Below are positions 16,751 through 25,225 of a stretch of DNA of 64,000 nucleotides, in pieces. Within the stretch, counting starts at the first letter, position 1, and every line of letters begins with the position of its first letter. The notes under the pieces were generated by a model that ran no database searches, was not told where the DNA came from, and saw only the letters and a list, made by a program, of their open reading frames with translations. Source of the stretch: Fortiea contorta PCC 7126 (lineage in GTDB: Bacteria > Cyanobacteriota > Cyanobacteriia > Cyanobacteriales > Nostocaceae); NCBI RefSeq assembly GCF_000332295.1, contig NZ_KB235930.1, positions 873,895 to 937,894 on the forward strand, in the 5' to 3' direction. A program made the position numbers and the translations under genes.

Positions 16751-17674
16751 ATGTCTGTTATTTCTAGTGTCACTGTTACCGTTCCCGCCACCACTGCGAA
16801 TTTGGGGCCCGGTTTTGACTGCATTGGTGCAGCTTTAACGCTTTACAATCAAGTTAAATTCACTCGCCTCGATCAAGGTGGGTTAATTATTCAAGTCACA
16901 GGTGCTGAGGCGGAACAAGTACAGACTGATGAGAGTAACTTACTCTATCAAGCATTTTCAAAGTTATATCAATATATAGATCAAACACCGCCGTCGGTAA
17001 AAATAGAAATTGGTTTAGATGTACCCCTGGCGCGGGGTTTGGGTAGTTCAGCCACAGCAATTGTCGGTGGGTTAGTGGGAGCGAATCAATTAGCGGGAGA
17101 GCCTTTGTCTGTGTCGCAGGTGATGGAATTAGCGATCGCCATGGAAGGACACCCCGATAATGTTGTACCAGCATTGTTGGGCGGATGTCGTCTTGCGGCT
17201 ACTGCTGCAGTTGGTTGGGAAATTTGTGATGTGCCCTGGCATCAAGATATAGTCACAGTATTGGCGATTCCTAATTTTGAGTTGTCAACTTCCGAGGCGC
17301 GGCGCGTCTTACCAACCGAGTTTAGTCGTGCAGATGCGATTTTCAATACGGCCCATTTGGGTTTATTGTTGCGTGGTTTAGAAACTGGTAAGCGAGAATG
17401 GTTAACAGCAGCGCTGCAAGATAAATTGCATCAGCCCTATCGCCAAGCTTTAATTCCTGGTTACGATGCGGTGAATCGGGCGGCGGTAGCGGCTGGTGCT
17501 TATGGTATGGTGATTAGTGGTGCTGGGCCCACACTATTAGCTTTGACAAATGCAGAATCTGCACCCCAGGTAGAGGCAGCGATGACCACAGCTTGGAAGA
17601 CAACCGGAATAATCGCTGTTGGGCGAGCTCTATCTCTAGACCACCAAGGTGCAACCAGCTTTCACGAAGGATGA
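16751..17674 (+). CDS. thrB: Homoserine kinase
   Basis: ThrB phosphorylates homoserine with ATP on the way to threonine. The 307-aa GHMP-family protein opens MSVISSVTVTVPATTANLGP, has the ATP loop PLARGLGSSATAIVGG and the C-terminal GMVISGAGPTLLAL. I choose the ATG at 16751; a GTG at 16700 would add 17 residues that do not look like the family N-terminus, and the added stretch is cut by a HIP1 site. It lies between the two ndhD copies, on the same strand but with terminators on both sides, so it is probably its own unit. Confidence 0.95.
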   Translation: MSVISSVTVTVPATTANLGPGFDCIGAALTLYNQVKFTRLDQGGLIIQVTGAEAEQVQTDESNLLYQAFSKLYQYIDQTPPSVKIEIGLDVPLARGLGSSATAIVGGLVGANQLAGEPLSVSQVMELAIAMEGHPDNVVPALLGGCRLAATAAVGWEICDVPWHQDIVTVLAIPNFELSTSEARRVLPTEFSRADAIFNTAHLGLLLRGLETGKREWLTAALQDKLHQPYRQALIPGYDAVNRAAVAAGAYGMVISGAGPTLLALTNAESAPQVEAAMTTAWKTTGIIAVGRALSLDHQGATSFHEG

Positions 17675-17766
17675 ATCATCTGTCAATAAAGGGGTGTAGG
17701 GGAAACCGCAAAGCAACTTTCAACTCTGTTATCTGTTAATAGTTCCCTGCGATATCTTGTAACGGT

Positions 17767-17786
17767 GGCGTGAGTCGCCCTTTTTT
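17767..17786 (+). terminator. Weak terminator after thrB
   Basis: GGCG (17767-17770) and CGCC (17776-17779) form a short stem followed by CTTTTTTG. The stem is short, so confidence is modest. Confidence 0.4.
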
Positions 17787-17958
17787 GTTGACGTTGCAAA
17801 ACTTTACAAATAGAATGGTTGGCGGCAGAAACCGCTGAGTATTTATTCTTGTCTATGCCGAAAATTTAATGTTTCAAAGGTCAAGAAAATTTACAAAAGT
17901 ATGAATTGCTTAATATAATGTAATTAAAAGCGAAAACAAAAATCAATTGTCAGAAGTA

Positions 17959-19572
17959 ATGAATGCTATGGAATTTCCTTGGCTAACGGCCATAATTCTC
18001 TTACCCCTGGTGGCATCCCTAGCCATCCCCCTCATCCCAGATAAAGAAGGAAAAACAGTCCGCTGGTATGGTTTAGGAGTTGCTTTCGTAGACTTTGCCT
18101 TAATGATTTACGCCTTTTGGCAACACTACGACTTCCAAACCTCCACATTCCAACTAGTAGAAAACTATGCTTGGATACCGCAAATAGGTTTGAATTGGTC
18201 ACTAGCAGTTGACGGTTTGTCAATGCCTCTAGTCTTACTCACCGGCTTAATCAATACCCTCGCAATCTTCGCGGCTTGGAAAGTTACCACCAAGCCGCGT
18301 TTGTTTTATGGGTTGATGCTGGTAATGTATAGTGCCCAGTTAGGCGTATTTCTTGCTCAAGATTTACTGCTATTTTTCTTGATGTGGGAAATCGAGTTAG
18401 TACCTGTGTACCTGCTGATTTCCATCTGGGGCGGGCCAAACCGCCGCTATGCAGCTACTAAATTCATCATCTACACTGCTGCTGCATCAATATTTATTCT
18501 CATTGCCGGCTTTGCAATGGCATTCTCTGGAGATACTGTCACCTTTAATATGGCAGCACTGGGAATGAAAGAATATTCCCAAGCTTTTGAATTGCTAGTT
18601 TATGCAGGTTTCTTGATTGCTTTCGGTGTCAAACTACCAATCTTTCCTTTACATACTTGGTTACCTGATGCTCACGGTGAAGCATCTGCACCCGGTTCGA
18701 TGATTTTGGCTGGTGTGTTGTTGAAAATGGGTGGTTATGCTCTGATTCGCTTCAACGTGGAAATGTTGCCCAGCGCCCATGTAACTTTTGCCCCAGTGCT
18801 GGCAATTTTGGGTGTAGTTAACATTGTCTACGGTGCTTGCTGCGCCTTCGCCCAAACCAATCTCAAACGCCGCTTGGCTTATTCTTCCGTTGCTCACATG
18901 GGGTTTGTGTTGATTGGGATTGCTTCCTTTACAGAAATCGGCATCAGCGGCGCGGTGCTACAAATGGTTTCCCACGGTTTGATTGCTGCTAGCTTGTTCT
19001 TCTTGTCTGGCGTCACATACGATCGCACTCACACCCTAGCAATGGATAAAATGGGTGGAATTGCTAAAGTCATGCCCAAAACTTTCGCACTATTCACCAT
19101 CGGTTCCATGGCTTCTCTGGCTTTACCAGGAATGAGCGGCTTTGCTGGTGAGTTGATGGTATTTTTAGGCCTGACATCCAGCGACGTTTATAGTTCCAGC
19201 TTCAAAGTTGTAGTTGTGTTGCTCTCAGCAGTGGGCGTGATTTTGACTCCGATTTATTTACTCTCCATGCTCCGCCAAGTATTCTACGGTAATCAAAATG
19301 AAGAGTTACATTTGGATGCTGTAGTGGTGGATGTTAAACCCCGCGAATTATTTATCACCGCTTGTTTAATAGTTCCCATCATCGGTATCGGTCTTTATCC
19401 CAAATTGGCAACGCAGACATATGATGTCAAGACAGTAGAACTAGCCGCCCATGCGCGTCAGGTGCTACCAGTTGTCGCCCATCAACAACCATCAAGTCTG
19501 TATTCCAGCCTATTTACAACTCCGACCATAGCTAATTCTCAAGTTGAAAGTGCAATTAATATTTCTGAGTAA
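17959..19572 (+). CDS. ndhD: NAD(P)H-quinone oxidoreductase chain 4 (NdhD), second copy
   Basis: This is a second proton-pumping NDH-1 subunit, 537 aa from the ATG at 17959 ([12 protein letters not shown]); a TTG at 17947 and an ATG at 17968 are alternatives. It shares with the first copy [39 protein letters not shown] and [19 protein letters not shown], but lacks the Cys-containing loop: the same place reads [16 protein letters not shown]. The two copies probably arose by duplication and diverged, giving NDH-1 complexes with different D subunits. A strong terminator follows. Confidence 0.93.
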   Translation: MNAMEFPWLTAIILLPLVASLAIPLIPDKEGKTVRWYGLGVAFVDFALMIYAFWQHYDFQTSTFQLVENYAWIPQIGLNWSLAVDGLSMPLVLLTGLINTLAIFAAWKVTTKPRLFYGLMLVMYSAQLGVFLAQDLLLFFLMWEIELVPVYLLISIWGGPNRRYAATKFIIYTAAASIFILIAGFAMAFSGDTVTFNMAALGMKEYSQAFELLVYAGFLIAFGVKLPIFPLHTWLPDAHGEASAPGSMILAGVLLKMGGYALIRFNVEMLPSAHVTFAPVLAILGVVNIVYGACCAFAQTNLKRRLAYSSVAHMGFVLIGIASFTEIGISGAVLQMVSHGLIAASLFFLSGVTYDRTHTLAMDKMGGIAKVMPKTFALFTIGSMASLALPGMSGFAGELMVFLGLTSSDVYSSSFKVVVVLLSAVGVILTPIYLLSMLRQVFYGNQNEELHLDAVVVDVKPRELFITACLIVPIIGIGLYPKLATQTYDVKTVELAAHARQVLPVVAHQQPSSLYSSLFTTPTIANSQVESAINISE

Positions 19573-19624
19573 ATTAACTTCCCATTAAGGGTGCTGTAAG
19601 TAAATTTTAAATATGAGGGGAATA

Positions 19625-19658
19625 AAGGGATGGTTTTGTAACCATCCCTTAAATTTTT
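19625..19658 (+). terminator. Strong terminator after second ndhD
   Basis: AAGGGATGGTT (19625-19635) and AACCATCCCTT (19640-19650) form a perfect 11-bp stem with a TTGT loop, followed by AAATTTTT. Confidence 0.85.
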
Positions 19659-19687
19659 AGATAGATGTTGTACGCAACATCTATCTA
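19658..19687. repeat. 13-bp perfect inverted repeat over the cyanovirin stop codon
   Basis: TAGATAGATGTTG (19658-19670) and CAACATCTATCTA (19675-19687) flank a TACG loop. The stop codon of the minus-strand cyanovirin-like gene (19685-19687) is inside the right arm. There is no T tract on the minus strand, so this may be an RNA 3'-end stabiliser rather than a classic terminator. Confidence 0.6.
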
Positions 19688-20071
19688 TTCAAATTTCAGC
19701 GAGCCGTCAATATTGGCAATATGCTCATCAAGATTGATGTATGAGCCTAGATATGATCTTTGGTCAGATCTTTCGCACTCAGCACGGAGTCTGTTTTTAC
19801 CGGCTAAACCAACTTGTTGGCAGGTTAGGGAAAATCTACTATCTCCCCACTTTAAGGTGCCATCAATATTGCCAACGTACCGATTTAAGTCGATGGAAGT
19901 TTTAGACGTAGTATATCCATTGGCTCTTTGACAATTGGCTGACAGAGCTGAACCGTTAACACTAACATTGCTGCAGGTTTGAGAAAAGCCACCAGCTGCC
20001 CAAGCATTACCAATGAGTAAGTTAAAGGTGAGAAAAATCGCGCAGAAAAAAGTTGCACAAACTTTCAACAT
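19685..20071 (-). CDS. Secreted cyanovirin-N homologue (CVNH lectin)
   Basis: The 128-aa precursor has a signal peptide (MLKVCATFFCAIFLTFNLLI, cleavage likely after AWA at residue 25) and a mature part of about 103 aa matching the two-repeat cyanovirin-N fold. The four Cys of cyanovirin-N are kept: C33/C47 and C84/C99, with the same within-pair spacings (14 and 15). FSQTC, SIDLN, NIDGTLKW, and INLDEHIANIDGSLKFE-type ends align directly. Cyanovirin-N binds high-mannose glycans through two sites. Here Gln31 and Thr32 of site A are kept. Several site B positions differ: Glu41 to Gly, Asn53 to Arg, Glu56 to Leu and Lys74 to Glu in cyanovirin numbering. GGAGAG precedes the ATG. It is divergent from an Uma2 gene. 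Confidence 0.95.
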   Translation of the reverse strand: MLKVCATFFCAIFLTFNLLIGNAWAAGGFSQTCSNVSVNGSALSANCQRANGYTTSKTSIDLNRYVGNIDGTLKWGDSRFSLTCQQVGLAGKNRLRAECERSDQRSYLGSYINLDEHIANIDGSLKFE

Positions 20072-20255
20072 TTGTCATCTCTCCTAAGATATACATTTGG
20101 TCTAGCGAACCAGTGCTATTCTAGGCGACAGTATTCTAATATACCTAAATTTAATATTTTGTAATTATATTCCACAGTGATCGCACTAACTTATCCTCTT
20201 TTCTGCAGCAGACAAAAGATATCCTGGAGACAGGTGAAGTCTTCCCCAAGCAACT

Positions 20256-20861
20256 ATGACCGCCAATTTACCAGTAGCCACAGAAATTTTACCAATGGTC
20301 TTGCAACTGCAACCTGCGATCGCCATGACCGATGACCAGTTTTTTGAATTTTGTCAACTTAACCGCGATTTTCGCATTGAACGCAGTACTTATGGAGAAT
20401 TAGTCGTTATGTCCCCTACTGGTTCCGAAACTGATGAGCGCAATTTTAACGTAACTGGGCAGTTATGGGTATGGACAAAGCAAGATGGTACAGGTGTAGG
20501 GTTTGGTTCTAGTGGTGGGTTTACTTTACCCAATGGTGCGGTGCGTTCTCCCGACGCAGCGTGGATTAAACGCAGTCGATGGGAAGCAATATCACCAGAA
20601 TTGCGAAAAAAGTTTGCTCCGATTTGTCCAGATTTTGTGATTGAACTGCGCTCTGAGACTGATAACTTGCGGATTTTGCAAGACAAGATGCAAGAGTATA
20701 TTGATAATGGCTCACAACTGGGTTGGCTACTTGATAGAAAGCAACGCCGAGTTTTTATTTATCGTCCTGATGTTGCGGTTGAGGTATTAGATAATCCGCA
20801 GACGCTTTCTGGTGAACCGTTACTACCTAGGTTTATTTTGGATTTAAGTCAAATTTGGTAG
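20256..20861 (+). CDS. Uma2 family (DUF820) endonuclease-like protein
   Basis: This 201-aa protein has the PD-(D/E)XK-type layout common in cyanobacterial Uma2 proteins: MTDDQFFEFCQLNRDFRIER, GELVVMSPTGSET, SPDAAWIKRSRW, PDFVIELRSETDN and LQDKMQEYIDNG. The Asp and Glu of SPDAAW and FVIELRS are the likely metal ligands. The cellular role of Uma2 proteins is not settled. It is a single gene divergent from the cyanovirin homologue. A second family member lies at 30369. Confidence 0.88.
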   Translation: MTANLPVATEILPMVLQLQPAIAMTDDQFFEFCQLNRDFRIERSTYGELVVMSPTGSETDERNFNVTGQLWVWTKQDGTGVGFGSSGGFTLPNGAVRSPDAAWIKRSRWEAISPELRKKFAPICPDFVIELRSETDNLRILQDKMQEYIDNGSQLGWLLDRKQRRVFIYRPDVAVEVLDNPQTLSGEPLLPRFILDLSQIW

Positions 20862-20971
20862 GAAATCAATTCCCAAGTTTCCGTGTGTGAAATCTGCACC
20901 TCAGCGGTTAATTTTGTAAATACTCTATCTCCAGGCTTTGCCCAAATTGCCTAATCTACAATCATGCACAT

Positions 20972-21532
20972 TTATTTAGCATATAGCCATTTGCTAAATA
21001 AGCGGCTGACTCTTGGCATGACGACATAGGTTAGCAGTGCAACCATCGTCATGGTGAGAATTAGTGAAATAATTAGGGGAGGTAAACCACGGAGCAGGGG
21101 AACTAAGAAGGTAGTTAACAAATTAATCAAGACAAATACAGATATCCAAGTCAGCAATGCTGTTTTGTAGCGTGGGGGAGTTTTTAATGGTTGTCCGGGA
21201 AGAGAAAACCAAGCTTCTAATCCACTAAGCTGCTGGACATGAGGCTCGGATTCAATTAAATGTTTACCTTGATTGAGCCAATATTCGCGATCGCTCGATG
21301 TCATCCAAGCTTTCAAGTTATTATAGCCGTCAAACCGGAAGATAATTACATATTCTCGCCGCAAACCTGGTTGTGGGCGAATTACATTTGTACCTAAGTG
21401 ACCAAGATAAGTTCTCGCAACACTGGTAATATTTTTTAACCAAATCTCGTAATCACTCTCACTCCCTGGTTTAACTAGTTGTGAAATGACCACAGTGATG
21501 TATTGGTCTTCCTGTTCCATTTCATTTGTCAT
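20972..21532 (-). CDS. Antibiotic biosynthesis monooxygenase-domain membrane protein
   Basis: Residues about 10-105 form an ABM-like ferredoxin-type domain (VVISQLVKPGSESDYEIWLK, YVIIFRFDGYNNLKAW). Two hydrophobic helices follow at about 125-170, so the domain is probably membrane-anchored. The 186-aa length fits cyanobacterial ABM proteins with C-terminal helices. ABM domains take part in quinone and polyketide oxidation, but no substrate is evident. It is the last gene of a three-gene leftward operon, 18 bp after the beta-propeller gene. Confidence 0.8.
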   Translation of the reverse strand: MTNEMEQEDQYITVVISQLVKPGSESDYEIWLKNITSVARTYLGHLGTNVIRPQPGLRREYVIIFRFDGYNNLKAWMTSSDREYWLNQGKHLIESEPHVQQLSGLEAWFSLPGQPLKTPPRYKTALLTWISVFVLINLLTTFLVPLLRGLPPLIISLILTMTMVALLTYVVMPRVSRLFSKWLYAK

Positions 21533-21550
21533 TGGTCACTTAGTTGTTGG

Positions 21551-22477
21551 TTATTTGTTAAATAAGGGATATCCGGCTTTACCTACTTCTAGTCGCACGA
21601 CGTTAGCGGGAACTACACCTGTAGCTGGGGGTAAAAACATTCCCCCATTCATCACAACATAAATTGCAGTGCGATCGCTATCTGTTTGACCAAAAGCTAC
21701 TGCTGTGCTACCAATTACACCCTGTTCGGCTTGAGCGATAACGGTTGTAGTGCCGTTGGGTGTAATTTGTACAACGCTATTATAAATATGCGTTGCTCCA
21801 TACAAGTTCCCTTCCACATCGAAAGCAAAATCATCAATGTTAGTTTGTTCAACAAATATCTCTGGTTCACCGGGTGTATTATCTGTGGTAATTGGCACTT
21901 TCAATAACAGCATTTTTTCGGTGTTGGAAACATAAAAGAAATCACCGAACCGCTTCAAACCGTTAGCAGCAGGAATAATACTCTCAGCGCTGCTGCGAGC
22001 TAATAAAGGATGCTCTAGCCAAATTGATACTAGTTTTTGGGCAATATCTATTGACCAAATCGCTCCCCGATAGGAGTCGGCGATTAAATATTGAGTGTCA
22101 GCAAGTGGGGTGATGCCGTTAAGAAATATGGCGTCTGGTAATGTGAGGAGGGTTTCCACAGTTCCATCTGCGGTGATTAACGAAACTACTGGTAGAGAAT
22201 CAGCATTCCATCCAGGGACAACTAAATCATTATTGGGAGTTATGGCTATACCACTGACTTTCCCCTCAACCTTGGCGTGAGTCGCTTGATGACCATCTGG
22301 AGTGAGGCGAACAATTTCGCCTACTTCATGATTAGTGACAAAAATTGTACCATCAGGAGCGATCGCAATATTTTCTAAAAAAGTATTGACGGGAAACGAA
22401 GCAATCACCTTAGCTGGTGCTAATGCAATCGGCGTATCCGCATAAATAGGGGGTAATCCTGCTGAATTTGCCATCAT
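21551..22477 (-). CDS. SMP-30/gluconolactonase-like beta-propeller protein
   Basis: The protein is about 308 aa and built of repeated blades such as [40 protein letters not shown] and [20 protein letters not shown], resembling SMP-30/lactonase propellers. Lactonase or hydrolase activity is possible, but the metal ligands cannot be assigned with confidence. The ATG at 22477 follows the SDR stop codon by 3 bp, with a GTG immediately before it at 22480, which suggests translational coupling. No signal peptide is evident. Confidence 0.8.
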   Translation of the reverse strand: MMANSAGLPPIYADTPIALAPAKVIASFPVNTFLENIAIAPDGTIFVTNHEVGEIVRLTPDGHQATHAKVEGKVSGIAITPNNDLVVPGWNADSLPVVSLITADGTVETLLTLPDAIFLNGITPLADTQYLIADSYRGAIWSIDIAQKLVSIWLEHPLLARSSAESIIPAANGLKRFGDFFYVSNTEKMLLLKVPITTDNTPGEPEIFVEQTNIDDFAFDVEGNLYGATHIYNSVVQITPNGTTTVIAQAEQGVIGSTAVAFGQTDSDRTAIYVVMNGGMFLPPATGVVPANVVRLEVGKAGYPLFNK

Positions 22478-22480
22478 CAC

Positions 22481-23227
22481 CTACCATTGTAATTGAATTG
22501 GGCCACCAAACTTTCGCATCTCTGCGAAAAACTGTCCTTGGGCGCTTCCATCTGGCAGAGTTGCCAAATAGACAGCAGTTTCGGCACCTTCTTCGGCTGT
22601 AAATGGAGCATTTTCGCCCCCCATATCGGTTTTCATCCAACCTGGAGAATAGGTATTAACGAGAATATTATCACCTTGTAGTTCCTTAGCCAGCAGAACT
22701 GTGAGTGCATTTACTCCTACTTTAGAAAGTCGATAAGCAGGAGATAAAGGATAATAATCAGTTTTAATCGCAGCTAGAGAGGCCATTTCCGTGGAAACAT
22801 TGACGATACGCCCGTAGTTATTCGCCTTCATCAACGGGATTAATGCTTGAAGGATTCTCAGTACTGACAGCACATTTGTTTCAAAAGTAGAGCGGATTGT
22901 TTCTAATTCCATCGTTAATAAACTAGATTTCTCCGGGTCTGGTGTCGGATTGATACCTGCATTGTTCACCAAAATATCAACTTTGCCGTAGGTTTCCCCC
23001 AGCCACGCAGTCAACTTTTGTACACTAGCATCATTAGTCACATCAAGTGGGTGATAGTCCACAATTAGCCCTTCACTGGCTAACTGCTCCTTAGCTGCAA
23101 TACCATCTGCTTGATTACGACTTGTAAGAATAACATGAACACCAATCTGTGCCAATTTACGAGAAATCGCATAACCTAAACCGCGATTACTACCTGTAAC
23201 CACAGCTATCTGTTTCTCAGTCGTCAT
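22481..23227 (-). CDS. Short-chain dehydrogenase/reductase (SDR)
   Basis: This 248-aa classical SDR has the NAD(P)-binding TGSNRGLGYAISRKL, the NNAG motif (VDILVNNAGIN) and the catalytic Tyr/Lys in PAYRLSKVGVN. The Arg after GSN favours NADPH. It is the first gene of a leftward operon with the beta-propeller and ABM genes. It is transcribed away from a LysR regulator across an 85-bp gap holding a palindrome, so it is probably a LysR target. The substrate is unknown. Confidence 0.9.
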   Translation of the reverse strand: MTTEKQIAVVTGSNRGLGYAISRKLAQIGVHVILTSRNQADGIAAKEQLASEGLIVDYHPLDVTNDASVQKLTAWLGETYGKVDILVNNAGINPTPDPEKSSLLTMELETIRSTFETNVLSVLRILQALIPLMKANNYGRIVNVSTEMASLAAIKTDYYPLSPAYRLSKVGVNALTVLLAKELQGDNILVNTYSPGWMKTDMGGENAPFTAEEGAETAVYLATLPDGSAQGQFFAEMRKFGGPIQLQW

Positions 23228-23278
23228 GTTTGTAACTTTTCTAGAGATTTTAGTTTTACTTTACTGAGGTGCTGTAAA

Positions 23279-23295
23279 TTAATCAAATTGATTAA
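23279..23295. promoter_or_regulatory. Candidate LysR operator
   Basis: TTAATCAA-A-TTGATTAA is a perfect 8-bp inverted repeat around one base, fits the T-N11-A LysR pattern, and lies 17 bp before the lysR start in the gap between the divergent lysR and SDR genes. Confidence 0.6.
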
Positions 23296-23312
23296 AATAA
23301 TATATTGAATCG

Positions 23313-24230
23313 ATGGGTTTAATAGATTTGTCTGGAGTTGATTTAAACCTCCTCGTAGCTTTTGAGGTGCTATTTGAAGAAAGAAGCGTCACCGTAGCTG
23401 CTCAAAGGTTGTATCTAGGACAACCAGCAATGAGTGCAACGCTGGGAAGATTACGTACTCTATTTGAAGATGAGTTATTTATTCGGATTGGTAGAGAAAT
23501 GCAGCCAACTGCAAAAGCGCTAGAAATTGCTCCTAGTATTTCTGCAGCTTTGAAGCAGATTCGGCAGATGTTAGAGTCAAGTCAAAATTTTGACCCAGCT
23601 ACTGCTAAAAATACTTTCACCATTGGCAGTTCAGACTACACCAGCTATGTAATTATGCCGAAGCTGCTGGAAGTTTGTCGCCAAATTGCGCCGGGAATTG
23701 ATTTTCGACTAATTGGTTTTGATAAAAGCTGTGTGGGAGAACTTTTAGAGCAACGGGAGATTGATTTTGCGCTTGGTCTTTTCCAGGAACCACCCAGACA
23801 AACAATGCAGATACCATTATTTACAGAAAATTTTGTCGGGGTTTGTCGTCGTGGACATCCGATAATGAGCCAGGAGACAATTACACCAGAAACCTTCGCC
23901 AATCTTCCCCATGCTCTTTTCACTCTGCGTCGAGATGACGTCGGTGAAATTGATAAGGTGCTAGCTGAATACAATCTTCAGCGACGGGTAATGCTGACAA
24001 CTCCCCATATCTTGATATTACCAGCAATCATTTCATCAAGTGATTTAGTGAGTGCTATTCCGTCAAGATTGGTGAAACCTTTTGCATGTCAAGATACATT
24101 AGAAATTTTTGAACTTCCCGTCAAAACTGACTCGTGGATGATTTCTGTTTTGTGGAGTAAGCTCACAAATCAGGAGCAATCAAGTATTTGGTTACGACAG
24201 ATTTTAAAAAGTATTTGTGAGGAAATTTAA
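23313..24230 (+). CDS. LysR family transcriptional regulator
   Basis: This 305-aa protein has an N-terminal winged HTH (LLVAFEVLFEERSVTVAAQR, AMSATLGRLRTLFEDELFIR) and a C-terminal periplasmic-binding-like effector domain from about residue 95. The HTH resembles the NodD/PnbR-like branch. The ATG at 23313 fits. It is divergent from the SDR / propeller / ABM operon, with a palindrome between them, so autoregulation and control of the operon are likely. Confidence 0.92.
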   Translation: MGLIDLSGVDLNLLVAFEVLFEERSVTVAAQRLYLGQPAMSATLGRLRTLFEDELFIRIGREMQPTAKALEIAPSISAALKQIRQMLESSQNFDPATAKNTFTIGSSDYTSYVIMPKLLEVCRQIAPGIDFRLIGFDKSCVGELLEQREIDFALGLFQEPPRQTMQIPLFTENFVGVCRRGHPIMSQETITPETFANLPHALFTLRRDDVGEIDKVLAEYNLQRRVMLTTPHILILPAIISSSDLVSAIPSRLVKPFACQDTLEIFELPVKTDSWMISVLWSKLTNQEQSSIWLRQILKSICEEI

Positions 24231-24293
24231 TTAAATAGAGAAATACAGGAAATTTTTCAGCGTTGCTGATGGTGGGATGAAAACACGATGGTT

Positions 24294-24319
24294 TAGAGAC
24301 GTAAAATTTTACGTCTCTA
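24294..24319. repeat. Dispersed perfect palindrome (TAGAGACG family)
   Basis: This is a 26-bp perfect palindrome with arms TAGAGACGTAAAA. A near-identical copy lies at 37352-37377, and looser relatives at 10219 and 57871. It sits between the convergent lysR and coiled-coil genes. Confidence 0.8.
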
Positions 24320-24356
24320 CATAATCAAGAAATATGAGATAAATTCCTGTAGATGA

Positions 24357-24791
24357 TTACACCACAGGAGTTTTACCGTTGCTATTAGTTGACTCGCTGA
24401 CAGTTTTAGCTGGAGCAGGTGGGGTGGAGGAAGCCGCTACCACTGGGGGAACTTCTGAAGTAGATTGCTTACCTCGCTTGCGATTAGAGCCGCCGGCTTT
24501 GGAATATTCTATGCTATTTTTACCGTAGACGGTTGCAATTCCACTGAGCATTCTCTCTGACATTTCTGAGAGTGCTTTGTCCATCTGTGACAACTTTTTG
24601 CGAGATTCTTCTAAATTAGATAAAAGTGTGTTGTGCGCTTCTACGGTAGTACGGGTATTATCAATTAAACGGGCGTAGGCTTCGATAGTTAAGCCATGTT
24701 TTAAATCTAGATTTTCATCAATAGATTTTAGCAGAGCAAGACGACGTTGGGCTTTGTCCACAGCAGCAGAACCGCGAGTTTTTAAAGACAT
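24357..24791 (-). CDS. Hypothetical coiled-coil protein, 144 aa
   Basis: The protein is soluble and helical from about 10 to 95 (LALLKSIDENLDLKHGLTIE, LSNLEESRKKLSQMDKALSE), then has YGKNSIEYSKAGGSNRKRG and a disordered Ser/Pro/Thr-rich tail. I recall similar cyanobacterial proteins with the YGKxSxEY-AGG-basic stretch, of unknown role. The start is ATG at 24791; the sequence before it is CCTCCT, so there is no Shine-Dalgarno site. The HIP1 minisatellite lies about 120 bp upstream. Confidence 0.7.
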   Translation of the reverse strand: MSLKTRGSAAVDKAQRRLALLKSIDENLDLKHGLTIEAYARLIDNTRTTVEAHNTLLSNLEESRKKLSQMDKALSEMSERMLSGIATVYGKNSIEYSKAGGSNRKRGKQSTSEVPPVVAASSTPPAPAKTVSESTNSNGKTPVV

Positions 24792-24912
24792 AGGAGGTTT
24801 TTAGAAAATTATTCTTTTTTAAAATAGTGGTATATCCTGTGATGTGAGATGAGTAGTTTTGTGGATTTAAGTAATTAAATAATTTGCTGCTCTACCTGTG
24901 TTTTTACTCAGT

Positions 24913-25146
24913 CGAAATGGCAAATGCGATCGCCGAAATGGCAAATGCGATCGCCGAAATGGCAAATGCGATCGCCGAAATGGCAAATGCGATCGCCGAA
25001 ATGGCAAATGCGATCGCCGAAATGGCAAATGCGATCGCCGAAATGGCAAATGCGATCGCCGAAATGGCAAATGCGACTGTCGAAATGGCAAATGCGACTG
25101 TCGACTGTCGAAATGGCAAATGCGACTGTCGAAATGGCAAATGCGA
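24913..25146. repeat. 21-bp minisatellite with embedded HIP1 octamers
   Basis: There are about eleven tandem units of 21 bp. Seven begin CGAAATGG and end with the HIP1 octamer GCGATCGC. Three more replace the octamer with GCGACTGTC, one of these with a 7-bp internal duplication (CGACTGT twice), and a partial unit ends the array. Because 21 is a multiple of three, several frames stay open, giving spurious MANAIAE-type peptides. It lies in the divergent gap between the coiled-coil gene and the restriction gene. Confidence 0.95.
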
Positions 25147-25225
25147 ACACTTGTGGTGAAAGAATGAGCGATGAACATAATTTTAGGGAATACTAAAAAA
25201 GTCTAATAAATTAAATATCCCTTAT

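Noticed and set aside
24867-25196. Six overlapping frames with MANAIAE-type repeats
   Set aside because: The repeat unit is 21 bp, a multiple of three, so frames stay open by periodicity. No family or ribosome site is seen.
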